A stretch of DNA of 64,000 bases. Origin: Clostridia bacterium (lineage in GTDB: Bacteria; Bacillota; Clostridia; Oscillospirales; Butyricicoccaceae). This document shows positions 42,053 through 50,829 of this stretch, one piece after another (within the stretch, counting starts at the first letter, position 1; the number at the start of each line of letters is the position of its first letter). A model generated the notes under the pieces. The model did no database searches. It was not told where the DNA came from and worked only from the letters and a program-made list of their open reading frames with translations. The stretch covers positions 34,262 to 98,261 of the forward strand of contig JAFXDF010000020.1 in NCBI GenBank assembly GCA_017521295.1, written 5' to 3'. The position numbers and the translations under genes are program-made.

Positions 42053-42078
42053 AAAAAGCCCTCTTTCGAGGGCTTTTT
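42053..42078. terminator. Bidirectional terminator
   Basis: A perfect 11-bp stem (AAAAAGCCCTC / GAGGGCTTTTT) with loop TTTC sits between the converging membrane-protein gene (+) and TetM-like gene (-). Confidence 0.9.
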
Positions 42079-44703
42079 TCATTTCTTTTTGGTCATTTCC
42101 CGGACGGTGCTGCCTTTCATGGCACGGTTCCGGTACTTCTGAACGATCTCGGTAATCTCCAGATTGGTGTTGTGGATCTCGCTGAGGAAGATATTGGCGG
42201 GCACTCTTGTGGCGCCGTGGCCCAGGATGATCAGCTGCTCCATGCCGTCTGAAGTTGCCACACGCACCCGATACTGCTTACGCATGTCATAGGTGGCCTT
42301 TTCAATAAAGGCGTCGGCAGTTTCGGCCTCCTTGGTATAGACGATGTGGATGTTCTTGTATTTCTCCACCGAGCCGGGATTACCTTTCACCTTATAGGCG
42401 TCGAACACCAGGATCACACCGCATTTGCGGTAGCCCTGGTAGTTGCTCAAAAGGTCGGCCAGCGACTGCCGGGCGGCCTCCAGGCTTTCGGCAGCCAGGG
42501 CTTTCAGCTCGTCCCAGGCGAAAATGATGTTATAGCCGTCCACCAGCAGGTATTCGGGCAGCAATTCCACAGGCGTATGCTTGACCTGGCGATGGGATTC
42601 GGTCCTTACCTCGGGCGTGCGCTGGATGAACTCCCGGCGCTTGACCGCGCCGTAGGTGCGCTCGTAGATGACCTGCAGTTCCTTGTCCTCTTCCAGCGTG
42701 CCGCGATAGGCGCTTGCCGCCGCAGGAACTGCTACAACGGGCGCGGGCTCCTCCACACGGGCAGCGGGACGAAGGCCGCTTTCCAGATGCATGTGCTGCT
42801 CCACCTCGTACCAGGGCACGATCACACCGGCACCGTGGCTGCAGAACACCGAATCGGCTGAGTTTTCCACATCGGCGTCGGGGTCATAGGCCATGGCCTC
42901 CACCACCGCCTGCTGCTGGGCGCAGACTTCGTATCGTCCCGGCCAGCAGGAAAGCCGCCCCCTGCCTCTTGTATAAGAGGCCAGTTCGGACTGATAACCA
43001 CGCATGGCAGCAACCGGTGCGCTGCCGGTGAGCAAAGCCCGGTCACCTATCTGCTCGGGACTGTTGCAGGTGCCGTTTTTCTGTTGAATATCGGTCATGG
43101 CCCGGCCCACGCATTCCACGGGCAGTTCCATGGAAAAGTCGTAATAAGGCTCCAGCAGAATGCTTTCTGCCTTGCGCAGTCCCTGCCGCAAGGCACGGTA
43201 AGTGGCCTGGCGGAAGTCGCCGCCCTCGGTGTGTTTCACATGAGCCCGGCCGCTGAGGATGGAAATGCGCAGATCTGTAATGGGTGAGCCGGTGAGCACG
43301 CCCAGATGCTGCTTTTCCTCCAGATGGGTAAGGATCAACCGCTGCCAGTTAAGATCCAGAGCATCGGTACTGCACAGGGAATCAAACACCAGACCGCTGC
43401 CCCGGGGGCCGGGCTCCAGCAGCAGGTGCACTTCGGCATAATGCCGCAGGGGCTCGAAATGACCGACACCTTCCACCGGTGCGGCGATGGTCTCCTTATA
43501 CACCACGCTGCCCTGGCCAAAAGAAACATCCATAGAGAAGCGCTCTTTGATCTGGCGCTGAAGCACCTCCAGCTGCACTTCGCCCATGAGCTGCACCTGC
43601 ACTTCCCGGAGCCGCTCATCCCACAGGACGTGCAGTTGGGGATCCTCTTCCTCCAACTGCCGCAGCTTGCGCATGGTCTCGGGCAGGTTACAGTCCTGGG
43701 GCAGCAACATTCGATAGGTCAGCACCGGTTCCAGCAAGGGCGCCTGGGCCAGAGCCTCATGTCCAAGACCCTGTCCGGGGAAAGTCCGCTCCAGGCCGGT
43801 GACAGCGCAGACCGAACCGGCCTCCACCACCTCGGCCTGCTTGTACTTTGCGCCGGAGTAAAGGCGCAGCTGGTCGGCCTTTTCCGACCATTCGCCCCTG
43901 CCATCCTTGCCGGAAAGCAGGCTCTTTACCCGCAGCTGTCCGCCGGTGACTTTGAGATAGGTCAGCCGGGTTCCCTGGGTATCCCGGGCGATCTTATAAA
44001 CCCGGGCAGCAAATTCCGCCGGGTATTCCGGTGTCTGGGTCAGCTGGGAAAGGTCATCCAGCAGCTGCTCCACGCCCTCCAGCTTAAGCGCCGAGCCGAA
44101 TCTGCAGGGAAAGGCCTTTCGCCGGGCGATGACCCGGGCCAGATCGGATGTCGTGAGGGTACCCTCCTCCAGATACCGCTCCAACAGCCGTTCGTCGCAC
44201 AGGGAGAAGGCCTCCATGCGCGCATCCTCGGGGGCATCCATATCAATGCATTTGTCCGACAGGCGCTTTTGCAATTCCGCCAGGATGACCGGCTTGTCCG
44301 CGCCGGCCAGGTCCATCTTGTTGATAAACACAAAGGTGGGGATCTGGTACCGCCGCAGCAGCCGCCAGAGGGTCTCGGTATGGCTCTGGACGCCGTCGGT
44401 ACCGGAAATCACCAGAACGGCGTAATCCAGCACCTGCAGGGTACGCTCCATCTCGGCGGAAAAGTCCACATGGCCGGGGGTGTCCATGAGGGTGATTTCC
44501 ACCTCGGGCATAGGCAGAATCGCTTGCTTGGAAAAAATGGTAATGCCCCGTTCCCGCTCCAGATTGTTGTGATCCAGAAAGGCATCCTTGTGATCCACCC
44601 GGCCCAGCTTATTGATGCTGCCGCTCAGGTAGAGCATACCCTCTGAAAGGGTGGTCTTGCCCGCGTCAACATGGGCCAGGATTCCAATCACAAGTTTTTT
44701 CAT
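42079..44703 (-). CDS. TetM-like ribosomal GTPase fused to a YacP/Rae1-type NYN nuclease domain
   Basis: An 874-residue fusion. Residues 1 to about 640 are an EF-G/TetM-type translational GTPase with AHVDAGKTT (10-18), RGIT (52-55), DTPGHVDF (74-81, catalytic His 78) and NKMD (128-131), followed by the TetM-like domains II-V. Residues about 650-715 are a linker. Residues 719-860 match the YacP/Rae1 NYN family: LLVDGYNIIFAWDELKAL, ILVFDAYKVKG, YTKEAETADAFIEK and VRVATSDGMEQLIILG, with the acidic residues of the nuclease site. Rae1 of Bacillus cuts mRNA in the ribosomal A site, where TetM and EF-G also bind. Tetracycline resistance should not be assumed. It is followed by a terminator. Confidence 0.88.
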   Translation of the reverse strand: MKKLVIGILAHVDAGKTTLSEGMLYLSGSINKLGRVDHKDAFLDHNNLERERGITIFSKQAILPMPEVEITLMDTPGHVDFSAEMERTLQVLDYAVLVISGTDGVQSHTETLWRLLRRYQIPTFVFINKMDLAGADKPVILAELQKRLSDKCIDMDAPEDARMEAFSLCDERLLERYLEEGTLTTSDLARVIARRKAFPCRFGSALKLEGVEQLLDDLSQLTQTPEYPAEFAARVYKIARDTQGTRLTYLKVTGGQLRVKSLLSGKDGRGEWSEKADQLRLYSGAKYKQAEVVEAGSVCAVTGLERTFPGQGLGHEALAQAPLLEPVLTYRMLLPQDCNLPETMRKLRQLEEEDPQLHVLWDERLREVQVQLMGEVQLEVLQRQIKERFSMDVSFGQGSVVYKETIAAPVEGVGHFEPLRHYAEVHLLLEPGPRGSGLVFDSLCSTDALDLNWQRLILTHLEEKQHLGVLTGSPITDLRISILSGRAHVKHTEGGDFRQATYRALRQGLRKAESILLEPYYDFSMELPVECVGRAMTDIQQKNGTCNSPEQIGDRALLTGSAPVAAMRGYQSELASYTRGRGRLSCWPGRYEVCAQQQAVVEAMAYDPDADVENSADSVFCSHGAGVIVPWYEVEQHMHLESGLRPAARVEEPAPVVAVPAAASAYRGTLEEDKELQVIYERTYGAVKRREFIQRTPEVRTESHRQVKHTPVELLPEYLLVDGYNIIFAWDELKALAAESLEAARQSLADLLSNYQGYRKCGVILVFDAYKVKGNPGSVEKYKNIHIVYTKEAETADAFIEKATYDMRKQYRVRVATSDGMEQLIILGHGATRVPANIFLSEIHNTNLEITEIVQKYRNRAMKGSTVREMTKKK

Positions 44704-44721
44704 GCCAATCTCCCAAAACGG

Positions 44722-45537
44722 TTATTTTTCCAGAATATCCAGGAACTCCTGAGAGGGTTCCTCGCCGTATTCGCTGATTTCGTATACTTCCACGTGCTGG
44801 ATGCTGTCGGCCTGATCGCCGAACTTGGCACGTACCTCGGCATCGTACTCCCGACGGAACCGGGCAAACAGGCGGTCAAACCGCTCCCGCAGACGGGCGA
44901 TCTGTTGTTCCCGGGGCCAGTCGATCATTTCGGTGTTGTCCGGCCAGTACATCCAGTCAAAATACTGGCACTCGTGGCAGGCGGCGTGCTGCACGATATC
45001 CTCCAGGGTATCGTCAATGGGAACGATCACATCGCCCTGGCAGGGATAGGGCTTTTTGAAGGAGTCGTGCCAGTACAGCACCACCGGCATATGCTCCATA
45101 TAGGGGGTGTCGGCGCAGATACAGGGCACGGTCAGCAGGAAGGATGCGTCCTGCACCAGCTGTGCGGTATTGCGGTGGTCGGCATGATAGTCGTTGAGCC
45201 GATTGGTGATGATCAGATCGGGCTTGAACCGGCGGATATAGCGGATCAGCTCTTCACGGATCTCCAGAGTGACCTCCAGACGGCCATCGGGATGGTCCAG
45301 CACATCGTAGCGGGCATCCAGACGGGCGCCGCTGCGGGCAGCTTCGGCCCGGCGCATGAGCTTCAGTTCCTGGCCGCCCAGTTCTTTTTTATAAGTTCCT
45401 GCGCTGCCGTCGGTGACCGACAGCAGGCGGATCTCCCAGCCCTTGCGCTTCAGCTTGGTCAGCAGACCGCCGGCGCTGGTGTCGGCATCGTCGGGATGGG
45501 CGCCGATGCTCAAAACTCTCATCTTTCGTTCACTCAT
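44722..45537 (-). CDS. PIG-L family deacetylase
   Basis: A 271-residue zinc-dependent N-deacetylase of the LmbE/PIG-L family. The metal-binding motif AHPDDADTSAGG is near the N-terminus and the second metal motif is in NDYHADHRNT (about residues 112-121). Substrates in the family include GlcNAc linked to inositol, malate or other groups (as in bacillithiol synthesis); here the substrate is unknown. ATG 45537 is used because AAGGAG precedes it; the frame upstream has no site. It is transcribed just before the TetM-like gene (18 bases apart). Confidence 0.88.
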   Translation of the reverse strand: MSERKMRVLSIGAHPDDADTSAGGLLTKLKRKGWEIRLLSVTDGSAGTYKKELGGQELKLMRRAEAARSGARLDARYDVLDHPDGRLEVTLEIREELIRYIRRFKPDLIITNRLNDYHADHRNTAQLVQDASFLLTVPCICADTPYMEHMPVVLYWHDSFKKPYPCQGDVIVPIDDTLEDIVQHAACHECQYFDWMYWPDNTEMIDWPREQQIARLRERFDRLFARFRREYDAEVRAKFGDQADSIQHVEVYEISEYGEEPSQEFLDILEK

Positions 45538-45700
45538 AAGGCAGACGCTCCTTTGCATATATGTTTTCTGGTGAGATTATACCAAACCCCGGACAAAAAG
45601 GCAACGAAAAAGGTCCTCTGTGCAAAAAACGGTAGAATTTCCATTGCATCTATGTTAAAATAGCATTAACTCTAAAACTCACAGATAAGCGAGGGATTTT

Positions 45701-46411
45701 ATGAATATCATCCATGTTTCCAGTTATGAAGAGCTGAGCCGCAAGGCCGCCGACCTGATCGCCGCACAGATCCTGCTCAAGCCCGACTGCGTGTTGGGTC
45801 TGGCTACCGGTTCCACACCCATCGGCGCCTATCAGAACCTGGTGAAAAAGTATCAGCAGGGCGATCTGGACTTTTCCAGACTGACCACCTTTAATCTGGA
45901 CGAATACCTGGGTCTCACCGGTGAGCATCCCCAGAGCTATCGCTATTTTATGAACGACAATCTGTTCAATCACGTGAATGTGCGCCCCGAGTGCACCCAT
46001 GTGCCCGACGGTTGTGCTGCCGATCCCAAGGCCTTTGGTCTGGCTTATGACAAGGCCATCGCCGACATGGGCGGCATCGATCTGCAGCTGTTGGGCATCG
46101 GCAACAACGGCCACATCGCCTTTAACGAGCCCGCCGACATTTTTGTGGCTGAAACCCACACCGTCACCCTCAAGCAGAGCACCATCGAGGCCAACAAGCG
46201 CTTTTTCAACTCCATTGACGAAGTTCCCACCCAGGCCATCACCATGGGCATGGGCTCCATTATGAAGGCCAAGAAGGTGCTGCTCATCGCCGACGGCCCC
46301 GCCAAAAAAGAAGCCATCGAAAAGGCCTTCTACGGCCCCATCACGCCCGAAGTTCCCGCTTCCATTCTGCAGCTCCATCCCGATCTGACCGTCATCTGCC
46401 ATCTGGATTGA
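45701..46411 (+). CDS. nagB: Glucosamine-6-phosphate deaminase
   Basis: NagB converts glucosamine-6-phosphate to fructose-6-phosphate and ammonia. The 236-residue protein shows VLGLATGSTPIGAYQNLV (phosphate loop), FNLDEYLGLTGEHPQSYRYFM with the catalytic Asp and Glu, LLGIGNNGHIAFNEPA with the catalytic His, and GMGSIMKAKKVLL. An extended -10 (TGTTAAAAT, 45653-45661 region) lies about 45 bases upstream. It is followed two bases later by a ROK kinase, forming an amino-sugar operon. Confidence 0.95.
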   Translation: MNIIHVSSYEELSRKAADLIAAQILLKPDCVLGLATGSTPIGAYQNLVKKYQQGDLDFSRLTTFNLDEYLGLTGEHPQSYRYFMNDNLFNHVNVRPECTHVPDGCAADPKAFGLAYDKAIADMGGIDLQLLGIGNNGHIAFNEPADIFVAETHTVTLKQSTIEANKRFFNSIDEVPTQAITMGMGSIMKAKKVLLIADGPAKKEAIEKAFYGPITPEVPASILQLHPDLTVICHLD

Positions 46412-46412
46412 T

Positions 46413-47282
46413 ATGCGCATCGCGGCACTGGACATTGGCGGTACTGCCATCAAATACGGCATCTGGGAGGCCGGTCAGCTGACCGGCCTTTCTGAGCGCC
46501 CATCCCCCACCGCCTGTGCCCGGGATCTGGTGAATGCGCTGGCGGACATTGTCCGCGGCCTGGGCCCGGTGGATGCCGTGGGTATCAGCACACGAGGCCA
46601 GGTGGACGGAAACGGCGTGATCCTCTATGACAACGGCCCTATTGCCGATTACACCGGCACGCCTTTGAAGGCCATTCTGGAGCAGGAACTGGGCGTGCCC
46701 GTCTGGGTGGAAAACGACGTCAACTCGGCCGCCTGGGGCGAAGCCTGCCTGGGCGCCGGTAAGGACAGCCGGGACTTTCTCTGCCTGACCTACGGTACCG
46801 GGATCGGCGGCGCCATCGTGCTCAACGGACAGCTCTATCGTGGCGCAAACTGGTCGGCCGGCGAGTTTGGCAGCATGCAGCTGTTTTCCCAGAAGCCTGC
46901 CTGGCAGGGTTTCGGCGGTGCTTATTATGAGAATTACGCTTCTGCCGCCGCCTTGGTGGATGCCGCAAAAGCTGTTGACCCCGCCCTTTCCGACGGCAGA
47001 AAGGTCTGCGCCCGGCTGGATGATCCCGCACTTGCTCCCGTGTTTGACCGCTGGATCACCCATGTAAGCTTCGGTCTCAGCACGCTGATCCATATTTTTA
47101 ACCCCGGGCTCATCGTTATGGGCGGCGGCATTTTACAGAACACGGAACTGTTCCGCCGGATCGAGGCCTGCACCCGCACCCAGCTGATGCCCGGTTTTGA
47201 GGTCGTGCAGCTGAAGCAGGCACAGCTTGGCAACCGGGCCGGTCTCATCGGAGCGGCCCTGCTGGCCGAGCAGGCGCTGTAA
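46413..47282 (+). CDS. ROK family sugar kinase
   Basis: A 289-residue ROK kinase. The ATP site is ALDIGGTAIKYG at the N-terminus; further motifs are STRGQVDGNG, VENDVNSAAWGEACLGAG with the catalytic Asp, and LTYGTGIGGAIVLNGQLYRG. The zinc motif CxCGxxGCxE of many ROK proteins is absent, and the usual GExGH site reads GEFGS. Linkage to nagB suggests an amino-sugar substrate such as N-acetylmannosamine, N-acetylglucosamine or glucosamine, which is inference. It ends at a strong terminator. Confidence 0.88.
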   Translation: MRIAALDIGGTAIKYGIWEAGQLTGLSERPSPTACARDLVNALADIVRGLGPVDAVGISTRGQVDGNGVILYDNGPIADYTGTPLKAILEQELGVPVWVENDVNSAAWGEACLGAGKDSRDFLCLTYGTGIGGAIVLNGQLYRGANWSAGEFGSMQLFSQKPAWQGFGGAYYENYASAAALVDAAKAVDPALSDGRKVCARLDDPALAPVFDRWITHVSFGLSTLIHIFNPGLIVMGGGILQNTELFRRIEACTRTQLMPGFEVVQLKQAQLGNRAGLIGAALLAEQAL

Positions 47283-47292
47283 TTACACATAG

Positions 47293-47320
47293 AAAAAGCC
47301 ACCCAAACGGGTGGCTTTTT
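47293..47320. terminator. Bidirectional terminator
   Basis: A perfect 12-bp stem (AAAAAGCCACCC / GGGTGGCTTTTT) with loop AAAC sits between the converging ROK kinase gene and ridA. Confidence 0.9.
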
Positions 47321-47331
47321 GTGTTGGAATT

Positions 47332-47709
47332 TTACTTCTTGGCGATGACTTCGATCTCCACCAGACCGCCCTTGGGCAGTGCGGCGACCTCTACGCAGGA
47401 GCGGGCAGGCAGCACGGGGCCGTTGATGTACTCGGCGTAGATGGCGTTGACCTTGCCGAAATCATTCATGTCCTTGATGAACACCAGAGTCTTGATGATG
47501 CTGGTCATCTCCAGGCCGGCTTCGGCCAGAATAGCCTTGACATTCTCCAGAGCCAGCTTGGCCTGAGCCTCTACGCCCTCGGGCATTTCACCGGTGGCGG
47601 GGTCGATGCCCAGCTGACCGGAAGTATAAACCAGATTGTCGATCTCAACGGCCTGGGAATAGGGGCCCAGAGCGCCGGGAGCCTTATCGGTATTGATCTT
47701 CTTCTGCAT
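47332..47709 (-). CDS. ridA: RidA family enamine/imine deaminase
   Basis: RidA hydrolyses reactive enamines and imines (such as 2-aminoacrylate) made by PLP enzymes. The product of 125 residues has the family blocks APGALGPYSQAVEI, VYTSGQLGIDPATGEM and the substrate-binding arginine in LPARSCVEVAALPKGGLVEIEVIA. ATG 47709 follows GGAGG. It has its own promoter with an 18-bp palindrome next to the transcription start. Neighbours (amino-sugar genes and dapA) do not point to a special role. Confidence 0.93.
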   Translation of the reverse strand: MQKKINTDKAPGALGPYSQAVEIDNLVYTSGQLGIDPATGEMPEGVEAQAKLALENVKAILAEAGLEMTSIIKTLVFIKDMNDFGKVNAIYAEYINGPVLPARSCVEVAALPKGGLVEIEVIAKK

Positions 47710-47720
47710 AACAATAACCT

Positions 47721-47748
47721 CCAAATCAAATGATTTGGCATTATTATA
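47721..47748 (-). promoter_or_regulatory. ridA promoter -10 and overlapping 18-bp palindrome
   Basis: On the minus strand a perfect TATAAT (47748-47743) is followed by the perfect palindrome CCAAATCA-AA-TGATTTGG (47721-47738), which covers the likely transcription start and touches the GGAGG of ridA. The -35 is weak (TGGAAA at 17 bases). A repressor site or an RNA hairpin over the ribosome binding site are both possible. Confidence 0.55.
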
Positions 47749-47786
47749 CTACACTTTCTGCTTTATTTCCAGTAGTTTTCCGAAAA

Positions 47787-48674
47787 TCAAAGCAGCCCAA
47801 AGGCGCAAAGGGCCAGGTGCAGCTCCTTTCGGGCAGCTTCCCCGATGGTGGTCAACGGCTGGCGCACATACCCGCTGTCCAAGCCCAGCATTTCCATGGC
47901 GGCTTTTATCGGGATGGGGTTGACCTCCCGGAAAAGGGCCTGGATCAGCGGCTGACACCGGGCCTGCAGTTCTGCCGCGGCACGGTGCTCTCCGGCTTCC
48001 CAAAGCGCGCAGATGTTCTGGGTCTCCGCCGGGATCACGTTTGCCATGGTGGAGATGACGCCCATGCCGCCCAAAGACAGGATGGGAACGATATGGTCGT
48101 CATTACCGCTGTACAGGAGAAAATCCGGCGGACAGAGCGCCTTGACCTTCAGCATCAGACTAAAATCGCCGGAGGCCTCCTTGGTGCCCACGATATTGGG
48201 ATGTTTGGCAAGTTCCCCATAGGTTTCGGCCGAAATGGACATACCCGTGCGTGAGGGCACATTGTACAGGATCATGGGCAGGTCGGCGCTGTCAGCCGCC
48301 GTCTCATAATGACGGATAAGCCCGGCCTGGGTGGTCTTGTTATAATAGGGCGTTACCGCCAGCGTGCCCTGGGCCCCAAGCTTTTTCGCTCGCTTGCACA
48401 AAATCACGGTGTGCCGGGTGTCGTTCCGGCCCACGCCGGCCAGCACCGGGATCCTGCCGCACACCCGCTGCAGGGTGAAATCAAGGACCCGCTCCCACTC
48501 TCCATCGCTGAGGGTGGCACATTCCCCCGTGGTGGCACACATCACCAATGCGGCAGTACCGGCCGCAATCTGTCGGTCGATCTGGCCGCCGAGGGTCTGC
48601 AGATCGATCTCCCCTGCCCGGTCAAAGGGCGTGATCATGGCTGCGGCACTGCCGCGAAAAACCGGCTGTTTCAT
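47787..48674 (-). CDS. dapA: 4-hydroxy-tetrahydrodipicolinate synthase
   Basis: DapA condenses pyruvate with aspartate semialdehyde in the lysine/diaminopimelate pathway. The 295-residue protein has the ATTGECATLS loop, LYNVPSRTGM with the catalytic Tyr, and the Schiff-base lysine in VGTKEASGD; these favour DapA over N-acetylneuraminate lyase despite the nearby amino-sugar genes. ATG 48674 follows GAGGTGATATAACC. It lies downstream of the germination genes. Its product also leads to dipicolinic acid, the spore solute. Confidence 0.93.
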   Translation of the reverse strand: MKQPVFRGSAAAMITPFDRAGEIDLQTLGGQIDRQIAAGTAALVMCATTGECATLSDGEWERVLDFTLQRVCGRIPVLAGVGRNDTRHTVILCKRAKKLGAQGTLAVTPYYNKTTQAGLIRHYETAADSADLPMILYNVPSRTGMSISAETYGELAKHPNIVGTKEASGDFSLMLKVKALCPPDFLLYSGNDDHIVPILSLGGMGVISTMANVIPAETQNICALWEAGEHRAAAELQARCQPLIQALFREVNPIPIKAAMEMLGLDSGYVRQPLTTIGEAARKELHLALCAFGLL

Positions 48675-48722
48675 GGTTATATCACCTCTCCTTTGCACAA
48701 CTGTATGTGCAAAAGAAGGAGA

Positions 48723-49763
48723 TCATACCTGGGAGCGTTTTGCCTTGATCCGCTGCACAATGGCCACTGCAAGAGGGCCCGCAAGCAGCAGCACCGACAC
48801 GGCGATCTCCCCTGCCGTGCGCCAGCGAACCTGTTCGCTGCTCCAGCTCAGCGAGCCGCTGAGCACCGCAAGACTGAGAAGGACGGGTGGATACCAGTAC
48901 TTGAGCCGGGGCAGCCAGTATTCCAGACAGGCCTGGGTATAGCGCAGGCAAAGCGCCGCCCGAAAAGGCTGCACCAGTACAAATACCGACGATATCAGGA
49001 TCTGACTGTGCCGGGTGGTAGCAGCTGCCGCGAACATGGGAAACCGGAACAGTTCAATGGCAGGGGATCCCAATACGGATGCGTCCCGCAGGGACAACAA
49101 AGCCAGCAATACGCAGGCTGAAGTGCCTGCCGCATAGGCCGCAAGTCGTTTTGCTTTACTGCCGCCGGTTCCCAATGTTGCAACGGGAAAATAGGATGCG
49201 GCGATCATGGCTGCAAAGCTGCTGACGGCGCTTCGGAGCAGCAGTTTAGGGCTTTCGGAAAATAGCGGCAGCAATCGGTGAAAGTCCGCCTTTTTCACGG
49301 TGACCACGACACTCAAGAGCAGCAGGAATACCGCCAGCGGCTGCACCGCCCAAGCGGCCTTGCCCAGGCTGCGAAGGCTGCACAGCAGCATCAGCAGTAT
49401 CGCCAGGGTCAGCAAGGCCGTATTGCCCCAGGCTCCGGCGTCATTGAGATCATTGATGACGATAAAATCGGCGAACAGCCGCATGGCATCCCCTGCCATC
49501 AGCACAGCCAGAATACAGTACAGAGCCGTCAGGATCATACCCGGTACGTTTCCGAGGGTTTTTACAAAAATTTCGCCTGCCGGACGTCCTTCGGAAGCTT
49601 TATGAAACAAAGCGTAAACCGGAAGCAAAACAACCCCCAGCAGGAGAAACAGCAGCCATCCGGCCTGGGTACCCTTTACACCGGCAGCTGTTACCAGATT
49701 GCCCAAAAGAAACAGAAACAGCAGAAAATAGCACTGCCGTGCGGTCAGCTCGTCACGATCCAT
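48723..49763 (-). CDS. GerAB/GerKB-type spore germination permease
   Basis: This is the B subunit of a nutrient germinant receptor in the inner spore membrane, related to amino-acid permeases. The 346-residue protein has about ten hydrophobic helices and starts with the family pattern LTARQCYFLLFLFLLGNLV; LPVYALFHKASEG, the FADFIVINDL segment and ELFRFPMFAAAATTRHSQI are in the expected places. It overlaps the gerC gene by 11 bases and is the last gene of the A-C-B operon. Confidence 0.88.
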   Translation of the reverse strand: MDRDELTARQCYFLLFLFLLGNLVTAAGVKGTQAGWLLFLLLGVVLLPVYALFHKASEGRPAGEIFVKTLGNVPGMILTALYCILAVLMAGDAMRLFADFIVINDLNDAGAWGNTALLTLAILLMLLCSLRSLGKAAWAVQPLAVFLLLLSVVVTVKKADFHRLLPLFSESPKLLLRSAVSSFAAMIAASYFPVATLGTGGSKAKRLAAYAAGTSACVLLALLSLRDASVLGSPAIELFRFPMFAAAATTRHSQILISSVFVLVQPFRAALCLRYTQACLEYWLPRLKYWYPPVLLSLAVLSGSLSWSSEQVRWRTAGEIAVSVLLLAGPLAVAIVQRIKAKRSQV

Positions 49764-50829
49764 ATCGTCCCTCCTGTGCGCCGTCGGACCAGATCCGTCC
49801 CCAGATCAGATTATCTACCTTGACTTCCACAGAAATCGGATAGTCGGCAAATCGCCGTGGCCAGTCCTTTTCCAGGGCAGCCCACTGATCGGGATGCTTT
49901 TGATAGATGCGGTTTCCAAAGCCCACGGCGTCACATTCCAGTTTTTGCAGCTGTTTTATAAGGGATCGGCAGCGCCTTTCCAAGGTGTTTTCCGCCTCGG
50001 CGATCAGCGCTTCCCGGTTTTCTTCGCTGTCACTGGCCTTCAAAACCAGCTTCAAAGACAGCTTTCCGCCGTCTTTATCGGCAGACAGAGACTGCTCCAG
50101 GTCCATTACCTCAAAAACAGCGTGTTCGGTGACCAGAGACCCTCCCGCCTTACCCTGCATCCACATCAGGCAACGGCTGTCCCGTTCATCCAGCACAGCA
50201 AGCATCCGGTCGCCTTTGAACAAGGCCGTTCCATCCAGGGAGCACACCGCTTCTCCGTCCCGTTCTTCCAGCACCATAAAGGGCAGCACGCCTTCGATAC
50301 CGGGAGCGGCTATCTGCTGATAAAAGGAGCTGGCATCCATATCGGGTGTGAGACATTGTTTTGCCCCTTCCCGGATCATATCCTCCAGCTCCACGCTGTG
50401 CAGATCGCTGACCACCGGTTTTGCTCGAAGCGTTTGGGCCGCCGTTTCCCCGGAAACCGCCAGGCGCACCGAAATGGGATACTGCGTGCCTCGCAGCAAT
50501 TCTTCAAGAATGGGATCCATACCGTTTTCGGCGGTTTCACGGCTGACGATGATCACCTGGGTATGATTGCAGTACAGAGACCGCCCGGTCATGGACACCA
50601 TATTGTTGATGCTGTCGGTGATGGTGATGCCTGTGCCTCGAAGATAAACGCTCTGCCCTCCCTGGCTGTCCTGTCCCCCTTCGGTAAGACGGATGACTTC
50701 AGCTCCAACCTGATATTCACCGGCCTGACCGTCTACGCCAATGCCTGTGACCACCGTCAGTTGGGCTGCGTCCCTGCCGCAGCCGCAAAAAAGCAGCGTC
50801 ATCAAGCTGCAAAGAATCATCTTTTTCAT
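49753..50829 (-). CDS. Ger(x)C family germination lipoprotein
   Basis: This is the C subunit of the germinant receptor, a lipoprotein of the inner spore membrane. It has a signal peptide with LLFCGC as lipidation site, then LTVVTGIGVDG, the GERxC blocks SVYLRGTGITITDSINNMVSMTGRSLYCNHTQVIIV (split over residues 68-105) and the C-terminal IYQKHPDQWAALEKDW...VEVKVD. ATG 50829 follows AAGGAG; the longer frame upstream is shadow of the gerA gene. Length of 358 residues is normal. It overlaps gerA by 4 bases. Confidence 0.9.
   Translation of the reverse strand: MKKMILCSLMTLLFCGCGRDAAQLTVVTGIGVDGQAGEYQVGAEVIRLTEGGQDSQGGQSVYLRGTGITITDSINNMVSMTGRSLYCNHTQVIIVSRETAENGMDPILEELLRGTQYPISVRLAVSGETAAQTLRAKPVVSDLHSVELEDMIREGAKQCLTPDMDASSFYQQIAAPGIEGVLPFMVLEERDGEAVCSLDGTALFKGDRMLAVLDERDSRCLMWMQGKAGGSLVTEHAVFEVMDLEQSLSADKDGGKLSLKLVLKASDSEENREALIAEAENTLERRCRSLIKQLQKLECDAVGFGNRIYQKHPDQWAALEKDWPRRFADYPISVEVKVDNLIWGRIWSDGAQEGRYGS

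Noticed and set aside
42079..44703. Tetracycline resistance gene
   Set aside because: The GTPase part resembles TetM, but the C-terminal nuclease fusion, chromosomal housekeeping setting and lack of a tet-type leader or mobile element argue against a resistance determinant. Only a drug test could settle it.
47787..48674. N-acetylneuraminate lyase
   Set aside because: nagB and a ROK kinase are near, which would suit sialic acid catabolism, but the YNVPSRTG and TTGE motifs are those of DapA.
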